A stretch of 64,000 nucleotides of DNA. Source: an uncultured Pseudomonadota bacterium (lineage in GTDB: Bacteria > Pseudomonadota > Gammaproteobacteria > Burkholderiales > Methylophilaceae). This document shows positions 1 through 9,354 of the stretch, in pieces. Within the stretch, counting starts at the first letter, position 1. Every line of letters begins with the position of its first letter. The notes under the pieces are model-generated. The model saw only the letters and a program-made list of their open reading frames with translations. It made no database searches and was not told the DNA's origin. The position numbers were made by a program, and so were the translations under genes. Location of the stretch: positions 26,630 through 90,629 of the forward strand of contig CAIRBH010000022.1 in NCBI GenBank assembly GCA_903876765.1, read 5' to 3'.

Positions 1-417
1 AATAAGCTTAGGCTCAATAGATGAAGTTAGCTTGCTGGACGCTAATAAATCTGCAAGGTAATGTATGTAATCGGCGCGACCTGGGATAGGTGGACAAAGA
101 TAGTGTGCAGGAATATCCCAAACTGAGATGCGATAGAATTGCCTTAACAAGGCTTGATTGAGCGCCTTAACCGCTTGCGGGTTAGAAAAATCAATGGACG
201 CATCATCATAAGCATTTAATTGCACAAAATTTGCTAACGCAGGACTAGCTGCCATTAAGCCATTAAAATCGTAACGACCTCTGTGCTTGCTTCGCGGATG
301 TAAGTCGGTTTTTTCAGCCATTGCATTGTGACGATTTGCTGGCAACATTGAGTCTGCAGGCTGACTAAGGCTAGATTGATGATGATTTTTGCTGAGAATA
401 TGCGGTTTAACTGCCAT
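1..417 (-). CDS. rlmF: 23S rRNA (adenine(1618)-N6)-methyltransferase RlmF, 5' part
   Basis: The 139 codons read without a stop from an ATG at 417 down to base 1, so the gene runs off the left edge; this is why the ORF track omits it. I recognise the RlmF/YbiN N-terminal signature: [12 protein letters not shown] at residues 39-50, then [16 protein letters not shown], then [18 protein letters not shown] at 108-125, matching the E. coli protein nearly in register. The family methylates N6 of A1618 in 23S rRNA using SAM. The catalytic NPPF motif would lie beyond the window. The start is uncertain. The ATG at 417 adds about 32 residues before the family-like start [13 protein letters not shown] (ATG at 321), and neither has a strong ribosome binding site. 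Confidence 0.9.
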   Translation of the reverse strand, partial: MAVKPHILSKNHHQSSLSQPADSMLPANRHNAMAEKTDLHPRSKHRGRYDFNGLMAASPALANFVQLNAYDDASIDFSNPQAVKALNQALLRQFYRISVWDIPAHYLCPPIPGRADYIHYLADLLASSKLTSSIEPKLI

Positions 418-570
418 CTGGGATAACTGCCAAAGTACTTGCTGCTAGCATAGCATAGTCATGCGCATGATAGGCTGCAAGCGAGATCTGTCTTAAATAA
501 ACAGCACCATTAGACGAATAAAAAAGTCAGCTTACCACTGACTGAATTATTGCTTAAGCATTGCTTTAAT

Positions 571-647
571 TGGTCGGGACAGCAAGATTCGAACTTGCGA
601 CCCCATGCCCCCCAGGCATGTACGCTACCAGGCTGCGCTATGCCCCG
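571..647 (-). tRNA. tRNA-Pro (anticodon GGG)
   Basis: The reverse complement folds as a 77-nt cloverleaf with encoded CCA. The acceptor is CGGGGCA paired with TGTCCCG, the D arm is GCGCAGCCTGGTAGCGT, and the T arm is GCAAGTTCGAATCTTGC. The anticodon stem CATGC/GCATG encloses the loop CTGGGGG, giving anticodon GGG (proline). The CGGGGC 5' end is typical of bacterial tRNA-Pro. It lies downstream of the merR-type gene on the same strand, its usual place in the betaproteobacterial thrS-to-merR block. The + strand ORF of 69 aa across it is a shadow. Confidence 0.95.
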
Positions 648-737
648 AACCGATGTTGCATACTTTTTACAACAGGTCTAATTATAACGCAAAAGGATGG
701 GTGCTATAAAAGCACTAGAGAAAAATGTGAGATAAAA

Positions 738-1187
738 CTAGTTAAGCAGGGGTTTAAGCAAAGGTTCTGTGCGAAGTAATTTTAAAATTTCGAGCAACTC
801 GGCTTTGGTAGAAGCAAAATCATAGCGCTGGTCATAGCTAGCTTGCGTTGCAGTTGTCGTTTTAGTTGCAGCTAATTGGACATTTGCTGAGTCTACATCA
901 GACTTAAGCTCATCGGTTTCTGCGCCATCTAAGCGATTACGTGCGCCGCTAATGGTGAACCCTTGCTCGTAAAGCAATTCACGAATACGACGAATTAATA
1001 AAACTTCATGATGCTGATAATAACGTCGATTACCACGGCGCTTGACAGGCTTGAGTTGAGTGAATTCTTGCTCCCAGTACCTAAGCACATGAGGCTTAAC
1101 TCCACAAAGCTCACTCACGTCACCTATGGTGAAGTATCGCTTCGCTGGGATAGGCGGCAACTGCAATTTTGGAATAGGCTCACTCAT
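738..1187 (-). CDS. MerR family transcriptional regulator
   Basis: A 149-residue protein with a MerR-type winged helix-turn-helix near the N-terminus: YFTIGDVSELCGVKPHVLRYWEQEF (about 18-42), followed by the wing RRGNRRYYQHHEVLLIRRIRELLYEQGFT. The C-terminal part is short and lacks the Cys or His pattern of metal sensors, so the effector is unknown. A MerR-like gene directly after ihfA is standard in betaproteobacteria, and this conserved position is the main clue to its identity. It is the last protein gene of the block before tRNA-Pro. No clear Shine-Dalgarno precedes the ATG. Family assignment is firm; function is not. Confidence 0.85.
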   Translation of the reverse strand: MSEPIPKLQLPPIPAKRYFTIGDVSELCGVKPHVLRYWEQEFTQLKPVKRRGNRRYYQHHEVLLIRRIRELLYEQGFTISGARNRLDGAETDELKSDVDSANVQLAATKTTTATQASYDQRYDFASTKAELLEILKLLRTEPLLKPLLN

Positions 1188-1251
1188 AGACTACATGTTC
1201 TCATTTAACACTATGATTAATTCACAGTAAAACAAATGACTATTTAGTTGA

Positions 1252-1548
1252 TTAACTTAGGTAATTAGCTTCCACTTTACCCTTGAGCTTTTGGCTTGCG
1301 TGAAAAGTAACCACGCGGCGTGCTGTAATTGGTATTTCTTCACCAGTTTTAGGGTTGCGGCCCGGGCGCTCAGACTTTTTGCGCAGTTCAAAATTACCAA
1401 ATCCAGATAATTTAACGCTATCTCCAGCTTCTAAGGCGATGCGCACCTCTTCAAAAAACGCTTCTACCATATCTTTGGCTTCACGTTTATTTAAACCAAC
1501 TTGCTCATAGAGTAGATCGGCAAGTTCCGCTTTTGTTAATGTCGTCAT
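1252..1548 (-). CDS. ihfA: Integration host factor subunit alpha
   Basis: A 98-residue HU/IHF-family DNA-bending protein. The sequence opens [35 protein letters not shown] and carries the beta-arm motif [12 protein letters not shown] (residues 63-74), whose proline intercalates into bent DNA. Length and the location directly downstream of pheT identify the alpha subunit rather than HU or IhfB. IHF is a heterodimer with IhfB (not in the window) that bends DNA at specific sites in replication, recombination and transcription. The start is supported by GGGAG 7 nt upstream of the ATG. A 103-nt gap separates it from pheT. Confidence 0.96.
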   Translation of the reverse strand: MTTLTKAELADLLYEQVGLNKREAKDMVEAFFEEVRIALEAGDSVKLSGFGNFELRKKSERPGRNPKTGEEIPITARRVVTFHASQKLKGKVEANYLS

Positions 1549-1570
1549 ACCATGCTCCCATTTCTTGGCT

Positions 1571-1592
1571 AGCCTGTCACAGGCTTTTTTTA
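1571..1592 (+). terminator. Intrinsic terminator facing the + strand
   Basis: The stem AGCCTG-TCA-CAGGCT is followed on the + strand by seven T residues. On the - strand the run of A precedes the hairpin, so it would not terminate the pheT-ihfA transcript. All neighbouring genes are on the - strand, so it faces antisense transcripts running from ihfA toward pheT. Only the sequence pattern supports it. Confidence 0.5.
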
Positions 1593-1651
1593 TTTAGTTT
1601 TAATATTGACTTAAGTTTAAACCTTCATTTCTGAAGTTTAATTGCTAAGGT

Positions 1652-4021
1652 TTAATTTCTAAGAATTGCAGCGAAGTTATTTTCTAATAATTCTAGCAGA
1701 TTTGCGATGACAGCATCTGCATCACTATCCATCAAAGTTTTTTGAGTATCATGCATAAGTACTGATAATGCAAGGCTTTTTTTATTTTCTGCGATACCCT
1801 GACCCTGATAAATATCAAACAAGGCAACTTCTAATATCAGTGGTATCTTAGCTTGTTTAATCGCAGCTAAAACCTTATCCACGGCGATATTTTCATCTAA
1901 CACTACCGCCAAATCACGCCTTACTGGCAAAAACTTAGACACCTCTTGATAACCTGGCAGCTGACGCTTAATTAAGGCATTTATCTCTAACTCAAATAAA
2001 AAAGTGTTTTTATTTAAGTTGTAATGCTGTTGCCATTTTGGATGTAATTTACCTAACCAACCAATGGCAACTCCCTCGAGAAAAATGCGTGCTGTCTGGC
2101 CAGGGTGTAATGCCGGGTGTTCTGCCTGCACATAACTGAGCTGTTTAGCCTGATGACCATCGCCCAACAGCATATCTACATGCGCTTTAATCTGATAAAA
2201 ATCCACCTCCTTGGCATCTGCCGCCCACTGCTCTGGCATGGCACTGCCATGGGCCAAACCTGCGATGCGCGTAGTCTCGGCATAAGTATGCGCTTGCTGA
2301 AGATAAGTCGCGCCAATCTCAAATAGAAACGCACGGTCTTGCTTACGGTTTAAGTTGTAAACCAGGCTATCTAGCAAGCCGCCCCATAAACTAGTTCGCA
2401 TCACACTTAAGTTGCTGGCTATCGGATTTTTAAGTTTAATGGGGCTGGCATTGCCTAATAAATCACGCTCCCAGCTTTCATCGACAAAGCTATAGTTAAC
2501 AAGCTCCTGATAGCCATTAGCGACCAAAGTATCGCTTAATTTACTTTGATGCCTGGTTGTTTCTGGGGCATCAAGCATAGTCATTGTTGCCATAGGTGCT
2601 GTAGCGGGAATGTGATCATATCCGTATAAACGCGCAATTTCTTCGATTAAATCTTCTTCTATGGCAATATCAAATCGATAACTAGGTGCCAATACAGTAA
2701 ATACAGCGTCTACCAGCGTGTAGGAAAAACCCAATTGCGTCAAAATCTGCTCAACTCTAGCTTGCGGCATGGGAATACCCAACACAGAAATCAGCCGGCT
2801 AAGCCTTAATTTAACGACATGTCTTGCCGGCAAGTCAGCGACAAATTCCGTCACCTGCCCTACTAATCCGCCACATATTTGTTGTATAAGCAGGGTTGCA
2901 TATTCCAACGCTTGACGTGTATTGGCAAAATCAACGCCACGCTCAAAACGATAAGACGAATCGGTACTTAATCCTAGCCTGCGAGCTTTGCCTGCAATTA
3001 CCCCTGGTGCAAAAAAAGCACTCTCTAAGAAAATATCACTGGTATCAACATCAACCGCGCTTGGCTTACCTCCCATAATGCCGGCCAAGGCCACTGCCCC
3101 AGTGCTATCCGCAATCACCAAATCATCGGTTTTTAACGCTATATTTTGCTCATTGAGTAAAATTAACGCTTCATGCTGCTTGGCAAAACGTATAGCAATA
3201 TCGCCATTTAACTTACCTGCATCAAAAGCATGCATAGGCTGCCCCAAGGCTAGTAACACATAATTTGTGACATCAACTACCGCACTAATGCTACGTAAAC
3301 CACTGCGCTCCAGGCGCTTCACCATCCAAGCCGGTGTTGGCGCTATCGCATTAATACCAGTAATTAAACGGCCACAATAACGTGGGCAAGCTAATGGCTC
3401 ATGGACTAGCACTTTTTTAGCATCAGGTATTTGTGATGGCACAGCCGCTATCGCTGCAAAATTAGTTGTTGCGCCAGTAATAGCCGCAACATCGCGGGCA
3501 ATACCCATCAAACTCAAACAATCACTTCTATTCGGTGTGAGCTTTAAGGTCAACAAATGGTCATCTAAATCTAAATATTCACGTATAGTTTGGCCAATCA
3601 CAGCATCACTAGCCAACTCCATCAAGCCAGTAGCTTCGGCGCTGATGCCAAGTTCTTTAGAAGAACACATCATGCCAAAAGACTCTACACCCCGCACCTT
3701 AGCCTGCTTAATCGAAATGCCTGGCAACTCAGCACCGACCAAAGCACAAGGGGCAATTAAACCAGCACGTGCATTGGCAGCACCGCACACAATCTGAATT
3801 GGCTGAGCTAAACCCACATCGACTGAACATACTTGCAAACGATCTGCATCAGGATGTTTTTCTACAGCCAATATTTTTGCCACCACCACATGAGTAAAAG
3901 GCGCAGCTACTGGCTGCATATCCTCTACCTCAAGTCCAGCCATGGTCAGGGCGTGACTGAGCGCCTGACTATTTAAATCTGTATTGACTAGACTGCGTAA
4001 CCAATTCTCTGAAAACTGCAT
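1652..4021 (-). CDS. pheT: Phenylalanine--tRNA ligase beta subunit
   Basis: At 789 residues it matches full-length bacterial PheT. The order is an N-terminal tRNA-binding OB fold (FTHVVVAKILAVEKHPDADRLQVCSV, about 43-68), the B3/B4 editing region, the B5 domain, a catalytic-like core, and a C-terminal ferredoxin-fold anticodon-binding domain opening with SKFLPVRRDLAVVLDE. With PheS it forms the (alpha-beta)2 enzyme that charges tRNA-Phe; the B3/B4 region clears mischarged Tyr-tRNA. It follows pheS by 36 nt and is clearly cotranscribed with it. The several + strand ORFs inside are shadows. Confidence 0.98.
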   Translation of the reverse strand: MQFSENWLRSLVNTDLNSQALSHALTMAGLEVEDMQPVAAPFTHVVVAKILAVEKHPDADRLQVCSVDVGLAQPIQIVCGAANARAGLIAPCALVGAELPGISIKQAKVRGVESFGMMCSSKELGISAEATGLMELASDAVIGQTIREYLDLDDHLLTLKLTPNRSDCLSLMGIARDVAAITGATTNFAAIAAVPSQIPDAKKVLVHEPLACPRYCGRLITGINAIAPTPAWMVKRLERSGLRSISAVVDVTNYVLLALGQPMHAFDAGKLNGDIAIRFAKQHEALILLNEQNIALKTDDLVIADSTGAVALAGIMGGKPSAVDVDTSDIFLESAFFAPGVIAGKARRLGLSTDSSYRFERGVDFANTRQALEYATLLIQQICGGLVGQVTEFVADLPARHVVKLRLSRLISVLGIPMPQARVEQILTQLGFSYTLVDAVFTVLAPSYRFDIAIEEDLIEEIARLYGYDHIPATAPMATMTMLDAPETTRHQSKLSDTLVANGYQELVNYSFVDESWERDLLGNASPIKLKNPIASNLSVMRTSLWGGLLDSLVYNLNRKQDRAFLFEIGATYLQQAHTYAETTRIAGLAHGSAMPEQWAADAKEVDFYQIKAHVDMLLGDGHQAKQLSYVQAEHPALHPGQTARIFLEGVAIGWLGKLHPKWQQHYNLNKNTFLFELEINALIKRQLPGYQEVSKFLPVRRDLAVVLDENIAVDKVLAAIKQAKIPLILEVALFDIYQGQGIAENKKSLALSVLMHDTQKTLMDSDADAVIANLLELLENNFAAILRN

Positions 4022-4057
4022 AATGCTTTTAACCTTAACTATAAAATTAACTGTGCG

Positions 4058-5116
<1,059 letters not shown>

Positions 5117-5170
5117 TCAGGCATAGCGATTAAATTAAATTTTAATTTAAGTGTATAATTTTACAGCAAA

Positions 5171-5194
5171 AAAAAGAGGCCTAAGCCTCTTTTT
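5171..5194 (-). terminator. Rho-independent terminator after rplT
   Basis: The 10-bp stem AAAAAGAGGC/GCCTCTTTTT has a 4-nt loop and continues on the - strand into a run of eight T residues. It lies about 30 nt past the rplT stop, ending the infC-rpmI-rplT unit ahead of pheS. Its position upstream of pheST would also suit an attenuator, but no leader peptide is visible. Confidence 0.8.
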
Positions 5195-5223
5195 CTACTT
5201 ATTTTTAATAATAAGTGCTATGT

Positions 5224-5583
5224 CTAAACGGCTAATGCTTTTTTTGCCATATCGACAAATTGCGCAAAGGCTGTTTTATCGAATACTGCCAAATCTGCCA
5301 GTACTTTACGATCCACTTCAATAGCTGCTTTTTTCAAGCCATTCATGAAACGGCTGTAAGTTAAACCGCATTCACGTGCACCAGCATTAATACGTGCAAT
5401 CCACAAGGTACGGAACTGACGTTTCTTTTGGCGACGATCGCGATAGGCATATTGCCCAGCTTTCATGACCGCTTGTTTAGCAACGCGGTAAACGTTTTTA
5501 CGACGGCCTCTATAGCCTTTGGCGGCTTTTAATACTTTTTTGTGTCTAGCGCGAGCGATGACACCACGTTTTACTCTAGGCAT
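5224..5583 (-). CDS. rplT: 50S ribosomal protein L20
   Basis: A 119-residue, strongly basic protein opening [55 protein letters not shown], the diagnostic L20 N-terminus, with the conserved [13 protein letters not shown] core after it. It binds 23S rRNA early in 50S assembly. In other bacteria L20 or L35 represses this operon; I did not find a convincing L20-binding structure here. It follows rpmI by 10 nt, with a good ribosome binding site (AAGGAG) before the ATG. Confidence 0.98.
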   Translation of the reverse strand: MPRVKRGVIARARHKKVLKAAKGYRGRRKNVYRVAKQAVMKAGQYAYRDRRQKKRQFRTLWIARINAGARECGLTYSRFMNGLKKAAIEVDRKVLADLAVFDKTAFAQFVDMAKKALAV

Positions 5584-5593
5584 ATCGGTCTCC

Positions 5594-5791
5594 TTATCGT
5601 GTTGGCATCATTGCGCGAACGCGTTTGACGTCTGTTGGTGAGATGATCGCCGTGCCGCGTAATTTACGCTTTTGCTTGGTGGTCTTTTTAGTGAGGATAT
5701 GGCGTAAGTGTGAGTGTGTACGTTTCACTTTACCGTTACCCAAGAACTTAAAGCGCTTTTTTGCGCCACTCTTGGTTTTCATTTTTGGCAT
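5594..5791 (-). CDS. rpmI: 50S ribosomal protein L35
   Basis: A 65-residue basic protein, [46 protein letters not shown], the hallmark L35 sequence at normal length. It is a structural protein of the large subunit. It sits between infC (139 nt upstream) and rplT (10 nt downstream), the universal IF3-L35-L20 order. AAGGAG precedes the ATG at good spacing. Confidence 0.98.
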   Translation of the reverse strand: MPKMKTKSGAKKRFKFLGNGKVKRTHSHLRHILTKKTTKQKRKLRGTAIISPTDVKRVRAMMPTR

Positions 5792-5930
5792 TTTGTTCTC
5801 CTTGAACTTTAGTTATGAGTGCTTAGGCATGCCGTTAAGCCGTATCACTCGAGCGCTTTATTACAACTTTTTATTACAACTTACTAACTACCACTTACTT
5901 TACTACTAATTACTGTAACGCTCATGCTGG

Positions 5931-6452
5931 TTAATTCTTTTTCAGTGGGCCTAACACCATGACCATTTGGCGACCTTCCATTTTAGGAAACTGCTCAACC
6001 AATGCCACTTCTTTGGTATCTGCCTCTACACGTCTAAGTAGCGTTAAACCGAATTCTTGATGGGTAATTTCACGACCTCTAAAGCGTAAAGTAATTTTTG
6101 CTTTATCCCCATCTTGTATAAACCGAATAATATTGCGTACTTTAATCGCGTAATCACCGTCATCCGTACCAGGACGAAACTTAATCTCTTTGATGACGAC
6201 TTGCTTTTGTTTCAGCTTAACTTCATGCTGTTTTTTACTTTCAGCATATTTAAACTTACCATAATCTAATAACCTACACACTGGCGGTACAGCATTAGGT
6301 GCAATCTCCACAAGATCTATGTCAGCTTCTTCTGCTTTTGCAAAGGCTTCCGCTAAAGACATAATGCCTAACGGTTCTCCCTCTATACCCACCAAACGAA
6401 CTTGCGATCCTGTAATATCGCCATTAATTCGCGTTTCTTTGTCCTGTGCTAT
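5931..6452 (-). CDS. infC: Translation initiation factor IF-3 (AUA start codon)
   Basis: The ORF track starts this gene at a TTG (6395), which removes the conserved N-terminus. Reading upstream in frame gives (M)[28 protein letters not shown], and RINGxIxxxxVRL is the universal IF3 opening. The only sensible start is ATA at 6450-6452, preceded by GGAG with 8 nt spacing; a TAA lies four codons above it. This gives 173 residues, the usual length. IF3 prevents subunit joining and proofreads initiation. IF3 genes of other bacteria use AUU or similar starts that IF3 itself discriminates against, giving autoregulation; AUA here fits the same logic. The core [20 protein letters not shown] and [10 protein letters not shown] are intact. 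Confidence 0.95.
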   Translation of the reverse strand: MAQDKETRINGDITGSQVRLVGIEGEPLGIMSLAEAFAKAEEADIDLVEIAPNAVPPVCRLLDYGKFKYAESKKQHEVKLKQKQVVIKEIKFRPGTDDGDYAIKVRNIIRFIQDGDKAKITLRFRGREITHQEFGLTLLRRVEADTKEVALVEQFPKMEGRQMVMVLGPLKKN

Positions 6453-6460
6453 ATCAAATT

Positions 6461-6464
6461 CTCC
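6461..6464 (-). promoter_or_regulatory. infC ribosome binding site
   Basis: GGAG on the - strand lies 8 nt upstream of the ATA codon at 6450-6452. No ATG, GTG or TTG codon sits at a usable distance in the IF3 frame, so this site decides the unusual start. Confidence 0.8.
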
Positions 6465-6531
6465 AAATAGTTAAGCCGCGCATTTTCAGAAATCACTTAA
6501 ATTGAGTGTAATTAGCACTCTTTAAGTTAAG

Positions 6532-8439
6532 CTAAACTTTAGTTTTAATCTCTGCTTTTAAGCGCTCAATAAACGCTTCAATCGGCATAGAACCTAAGTC
6601 TTCGCCTTTTCTGCTACGCACGGCTACATGTCCTGCTTGCATCTCACGCTCACCTGCAACTAACAAGTAAGGCATTTTCTGCATGCTATGTTCGCGTATT
6701 TTATAGGTAATCTTCTCATTTCTCAAGTCAAATTCGCATCGAATGCCATTTTCTTTCAACATTTCAACCACTTGGCGCACATAATCTGCTTGATTTTCAG
6801 AAATATTCAACACCATGACCTGTATAGGCGCTAACCATACTGGCATGGCACCAGCGTAATGCTCGATTAAAATACCAATAAAACGCTCCATAGAACCAAC
6901 AATGGCGCGGTGCAGCATGACTGGGCGCTGACGGCTATTGTCTTCTGCTACATATTCCGCACCTAATCGCTCTGGCAAGTTAGGGTCCAACTGTATCGTG
7001 CCACATTGCCACAAGCGGCCCAGCGAGTCTTTAAGGGTGAATTCAATTTTGGGGCCGTAAAACGCGCCCTCGCCTGGTTGGTATTCAAAATCCAGATGGT
7101 TTAATTTAAGCGCATTGGCCAGTGATGTTTCTGCCTTATCCCAATCTTCATCTGTGCCTATGCGCTTTTCAGGCCTAGTAGATAATTTAACCAACACATC
7201 ACTAAAGCCAAAATCACCATAAGCTTTATATAGCATCTTAATAAAATCGGCGACTTCTGCTTCAACTTGGCTTTCAGCACAAAAGATATGCGCATCATCT
7301 TGGGTAAAACCACGCACCCGCATTAGGCCATGCAGCGAACCTGAAGGCTCGTTACGATGACATGAGCCAAACTCAGCCAAGCGCAAAGGCAAATCGCGAT
7401 AACTATGCAAGCTGCTATTAAAAATCTGTACGTGCCCTGGGCAGTTCATCGGCTTCACGGCGTAATCACGGCTCTCTGATGAGGTGACAAACATACCCTC
7501 GCGATAATTTTGCCAATGGCCTGACTTCTCCCACAAGGTCTTATCCATAATTGTGGGGGTACGCACTTCTTGGTAATTGTAATCACGAAACATTTTACGC
7601 ATGTATTGCTCGACTTCTTGCCAAATGCTCCAACCACGAGGATGCCAAAACACCATGCCTGGGGCATCGTCTTGCATGTGAAAATAATCTAACTGCTTAC
7701 CGAGTTTACGATGATCGCGCTTTTCTGCCTCTTCTAACTGAAATAAATACGCTTCTAGCTCTTCTTTGTTGCGCCAAGCCGTGCCGTAAATGCGCTGCAA
7801 CATTTCATTACTGCTATCCCCACGCCAATATGCACCAGCCAGTTTCATGAGCTTAAAGGCTTTGAGCTTGCCAGTATTAGGTACGTGCGGTCCACGACAA
7901 AGGTCAGTAAAGCCACCTTCGGTATACAGTGAAACATCTTCACCAGCAGGAATGCTGGCAATAATTTCGGCTTTATAATGCTCGTTGATCGATTTGAAAT
8001 AACTGACTGCCTCATCACGCGGCAATACTTGGCGCGTTACCAGCTCATCTTTTTTAGCCAACTCAAGCATTTTCTTTTCAATGGCAATTAAGTCATCTGG
8101 AGTAAATGGGCGCTTATAAGAAAAATCATAGAAAAACCCATTGTCTATCACAGGCCCTATGGTCACTTGCGCATCTGGAAATAGTGCTTTTACTGCATAT
8201 GCCAACAAATGTGCCGTTGAATGGCGAATAATATCAAGGCCTTCGGCGTTTTTATCGGTGATAATCGCCAAATCTGCATTCTTAGTAATTAGAAAAGCAG
8301 TATCAACCAAGACACCATCTACCCTGCCAGCCAATGCGGCTTTAGCCAAGCCAGCGCCAATATTCATAGCAACCTCGGCTACGGTTACAGCCGCATCGAA
8401 GCTTCGTTCAGAGCCATCAGGCAAGCGAATTACTGGCAT
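6532..8439 (-). CDS. thrS: Threonine--tRNA ligase
   Basis: A 635-residue class II synthetase with all expected parts: an N-terminal TGS domain (1-62), the editing domain with HSTAH at 73-77, and the catalytic core with the zinc-cysteine motif [14 protein letters not shown], motif 2 around [14 protein letters not shown], and motif 3 around [23 protein letters not shown], then the C-terminal anticodon-binding domain. It charges tRNA-Thr and edits Ser-tRNA-Thr. It leads the block into infC (79 nt downstream). tRNA-Val lies upstream on the same strand, with a hairpin between. Confidence 0.98.
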   Translation of the reverse strand: MPVIRLPDGSERSFDAAVTVAEVAMNIGAGLAKAALAGRVDGVLVDTAFLITKNADLAIITDKNAEGLDIIRHSTAHLLAYAVKALFPDAQVTIGPVIDNGFFYDFSYKRPFTPDDLIAIEKKMLELAKKDELVTRQVLPRDEAVSYFKSINEHYKAEIIASIPAGEDVSLYTEGGFTDLCRGPHVPNTGKLKAFKLMKLAGAYWRGDSSNEMLQRIYGTAWRNKEELEAYLFQLEEAEKRDHRKLGKQLDYFHMQDDAPGMVFWHPRGWSIWQEVEQYMRKMFRDYNYQEVRTPTIMDKTLWEKSGHWQNYREGMFVTSSESRDYAVKPMNCPGHVQIFNSSLHSYRDLPLRLAEFGSCHRNEPSGSLHGLMRVRGFTQDDAHIFCAESQVEAEVADFIKMLYKAYGDFGFSDVLVKLSTRPEKRIGTDEDWDKAETSLANALKLNHLDFEYQPGEGAFYGPKIEFTLKDSLGRLWQCGTIQLDPNLPERLGAEYVAEDNSRQRPVMLHRAIVGSMERFIGILIEHYAGAMPVWLAPIQVMVLNISENQADYVRQVVEMLKENGIRCEFDLRNEKITYKIREHSMQKMPYLLVAGEREMQAGHVAVRSRKGEDLGSMPIEAFIERLKAEIKTKV

Positions 8440-8461
8440 AATATTTCCATATTAAATAATA

Positions 8462-8484
8462 AAAGCCGTTAACTTAACGGCTTT
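8462..8484 (-). terminator. Hairpin between tRNA-Val and thrS
   Basis: The 10-bp stem AAAGCCGTTA/TAACGGCTTT with a 3-nt loop is followed on the - strand by TATTATTTAA. It ends about 27 nt downstream of the tRNA and 23 nt before the thrS ATG, so it can end the tRNA transcript, limit read-through into thrS, or mask the thrS ribosome binding region. The T-tract is interrupted, which makes a plain terminator less certain. Confidence 0.55.
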
Positions 8485-8510
8485 AGCTTTAATGTTCAGT
8501 GTATCTATAC

Positions 8511-8587
8511 TGGTAGGCAGTAGCAGACTCGAACTGCTGACCTCTTGGATGTCGACCAAGCGCTCTAACCAACTGAGCTAACCGCCT
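8511..8587 (-). tRNA. tRNA-Val (anticodon GAC)
   Basis: The reverse complement forms a 77-nt cloverleaf with encoded CCA: acceptor AGGCGGT/ACTGCCT, D arm GCTCAGTTGGTTAGAGC, T arm AGCAGTTCGAGTCTGCT. The anticodon stem CTTGG/CCAAG encloses TCGACAT, placing GAC at 34-36 (valine). The residue at position 33 is C rather than the nearly universal U. Position upstream of thrS agrees with tRNA-Val in related genomes. Confidence 0.88.
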
Positions 8588-8703
8588 ATTATATTGTCCT
8601 TAAATTAAGCATTTCTTATTAAAACTTAAGCTTAATTTCAAACAGAGCAGGATTTTAGCTGATTGTGACCTTAGGCGCAAACGACAAACGCTATAATGAG
8701 CAG

Positions 8704-9354
8704 ATGTCCGCACAATATCTTTCACCAACGCTACAACAACAGTTAAGCGAAATCTCAACGCAAGGCTTTTCTGTGACAGATGAGTTTATTGGCTCGGCTC
8801 ACATATTAGCACTGGCGGCAGAAATCAACACGCTAGAGGCCAATGCACAAATGCACATTGCCAACACAGGGCGAGTGCCTAGCCCCATTAATACTAAGCT
8901 ACGTGGCGATTCAATTTACTGGTTAGATGAAACAGATGCTAGCCCTGCGCAACAGGCTTATTTTGAAAAAATGGAAGCTTTGCGCTCTGCCCTTAATCAG
9001 CACTTATATTTAGGCTTACTCACACTAGAAAGCCATTTAGCGCTCTACCCCATTGGCAGCGGCTATCAAAAACACCTAGACCGCTTTCAAGACAAAGACC
9101 ATGCGCTGTCACCACAACGGCAAATCAGCTGCATTTTATATTTAAACCAAGATTGGCTAGCAGAAGACGGTGGCTGCTTGCGCCTTCACCTCAATCATAA
9201 TATGAGCACTGAGCTTGAAGCCGGAGATAATTACTTGGATATTGCCCCGCTAGCAGGCCGCTTGGTGGTGTTTTTATCTGATACTTTTTACCATGAAGTA
9301 TTAGCGGCAACAAGAGTGAGAAAAAGCCTCACGGCATGGTTTTTAAGCCGCTAA
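8704..9354 (+). CDS. 2OG-Fe(II) oxygenase family protein
   Basis: The C-terminal half has the prolyl-4-hydroxylase-like dioxygenase pattern: the H-x-D pair in SGYQKHLDRF (about H124, D126), the distal iron histidine in DTFYHEVLAATRVRKSL (about H197), and a following arginine for 2-oxoglutarate. The family hydroxylates protein or small-molecule substrates; the substrate here is unknown. I prefer the ATG at 8704 (MSAQYLSP, preceded by ATGAG) over the track's GTG at 8665. It is the only + strand gene in the first 57 kb, and its 3' end overlaps the convergent SDR gene by 26 nt. Confidence 0.8.
   Translation: MSAQYLSPTLQQQLSEISTQGFSVTDEFIGSAHILALAAEINTLEANAQMHIANTGRVPSPINTKLRGDSIYWLDETDASPAQQAYFEKMEALRSALNQHLYLGLLTLESHLALYPIGSGYQKHLDRFQDKDHALSPQRQISCILYLNQDWLAEDGGCLRLHLNHNMSTELEAGDNYLDIAPLAGRLVVFLSDTFYHEVLAATRVRKSLTAWFLSR

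Noticed and set aside
570-779. 69-aa + strand ORF
   Set aside because: It crosses the tRNA-Pro gene in antisense.
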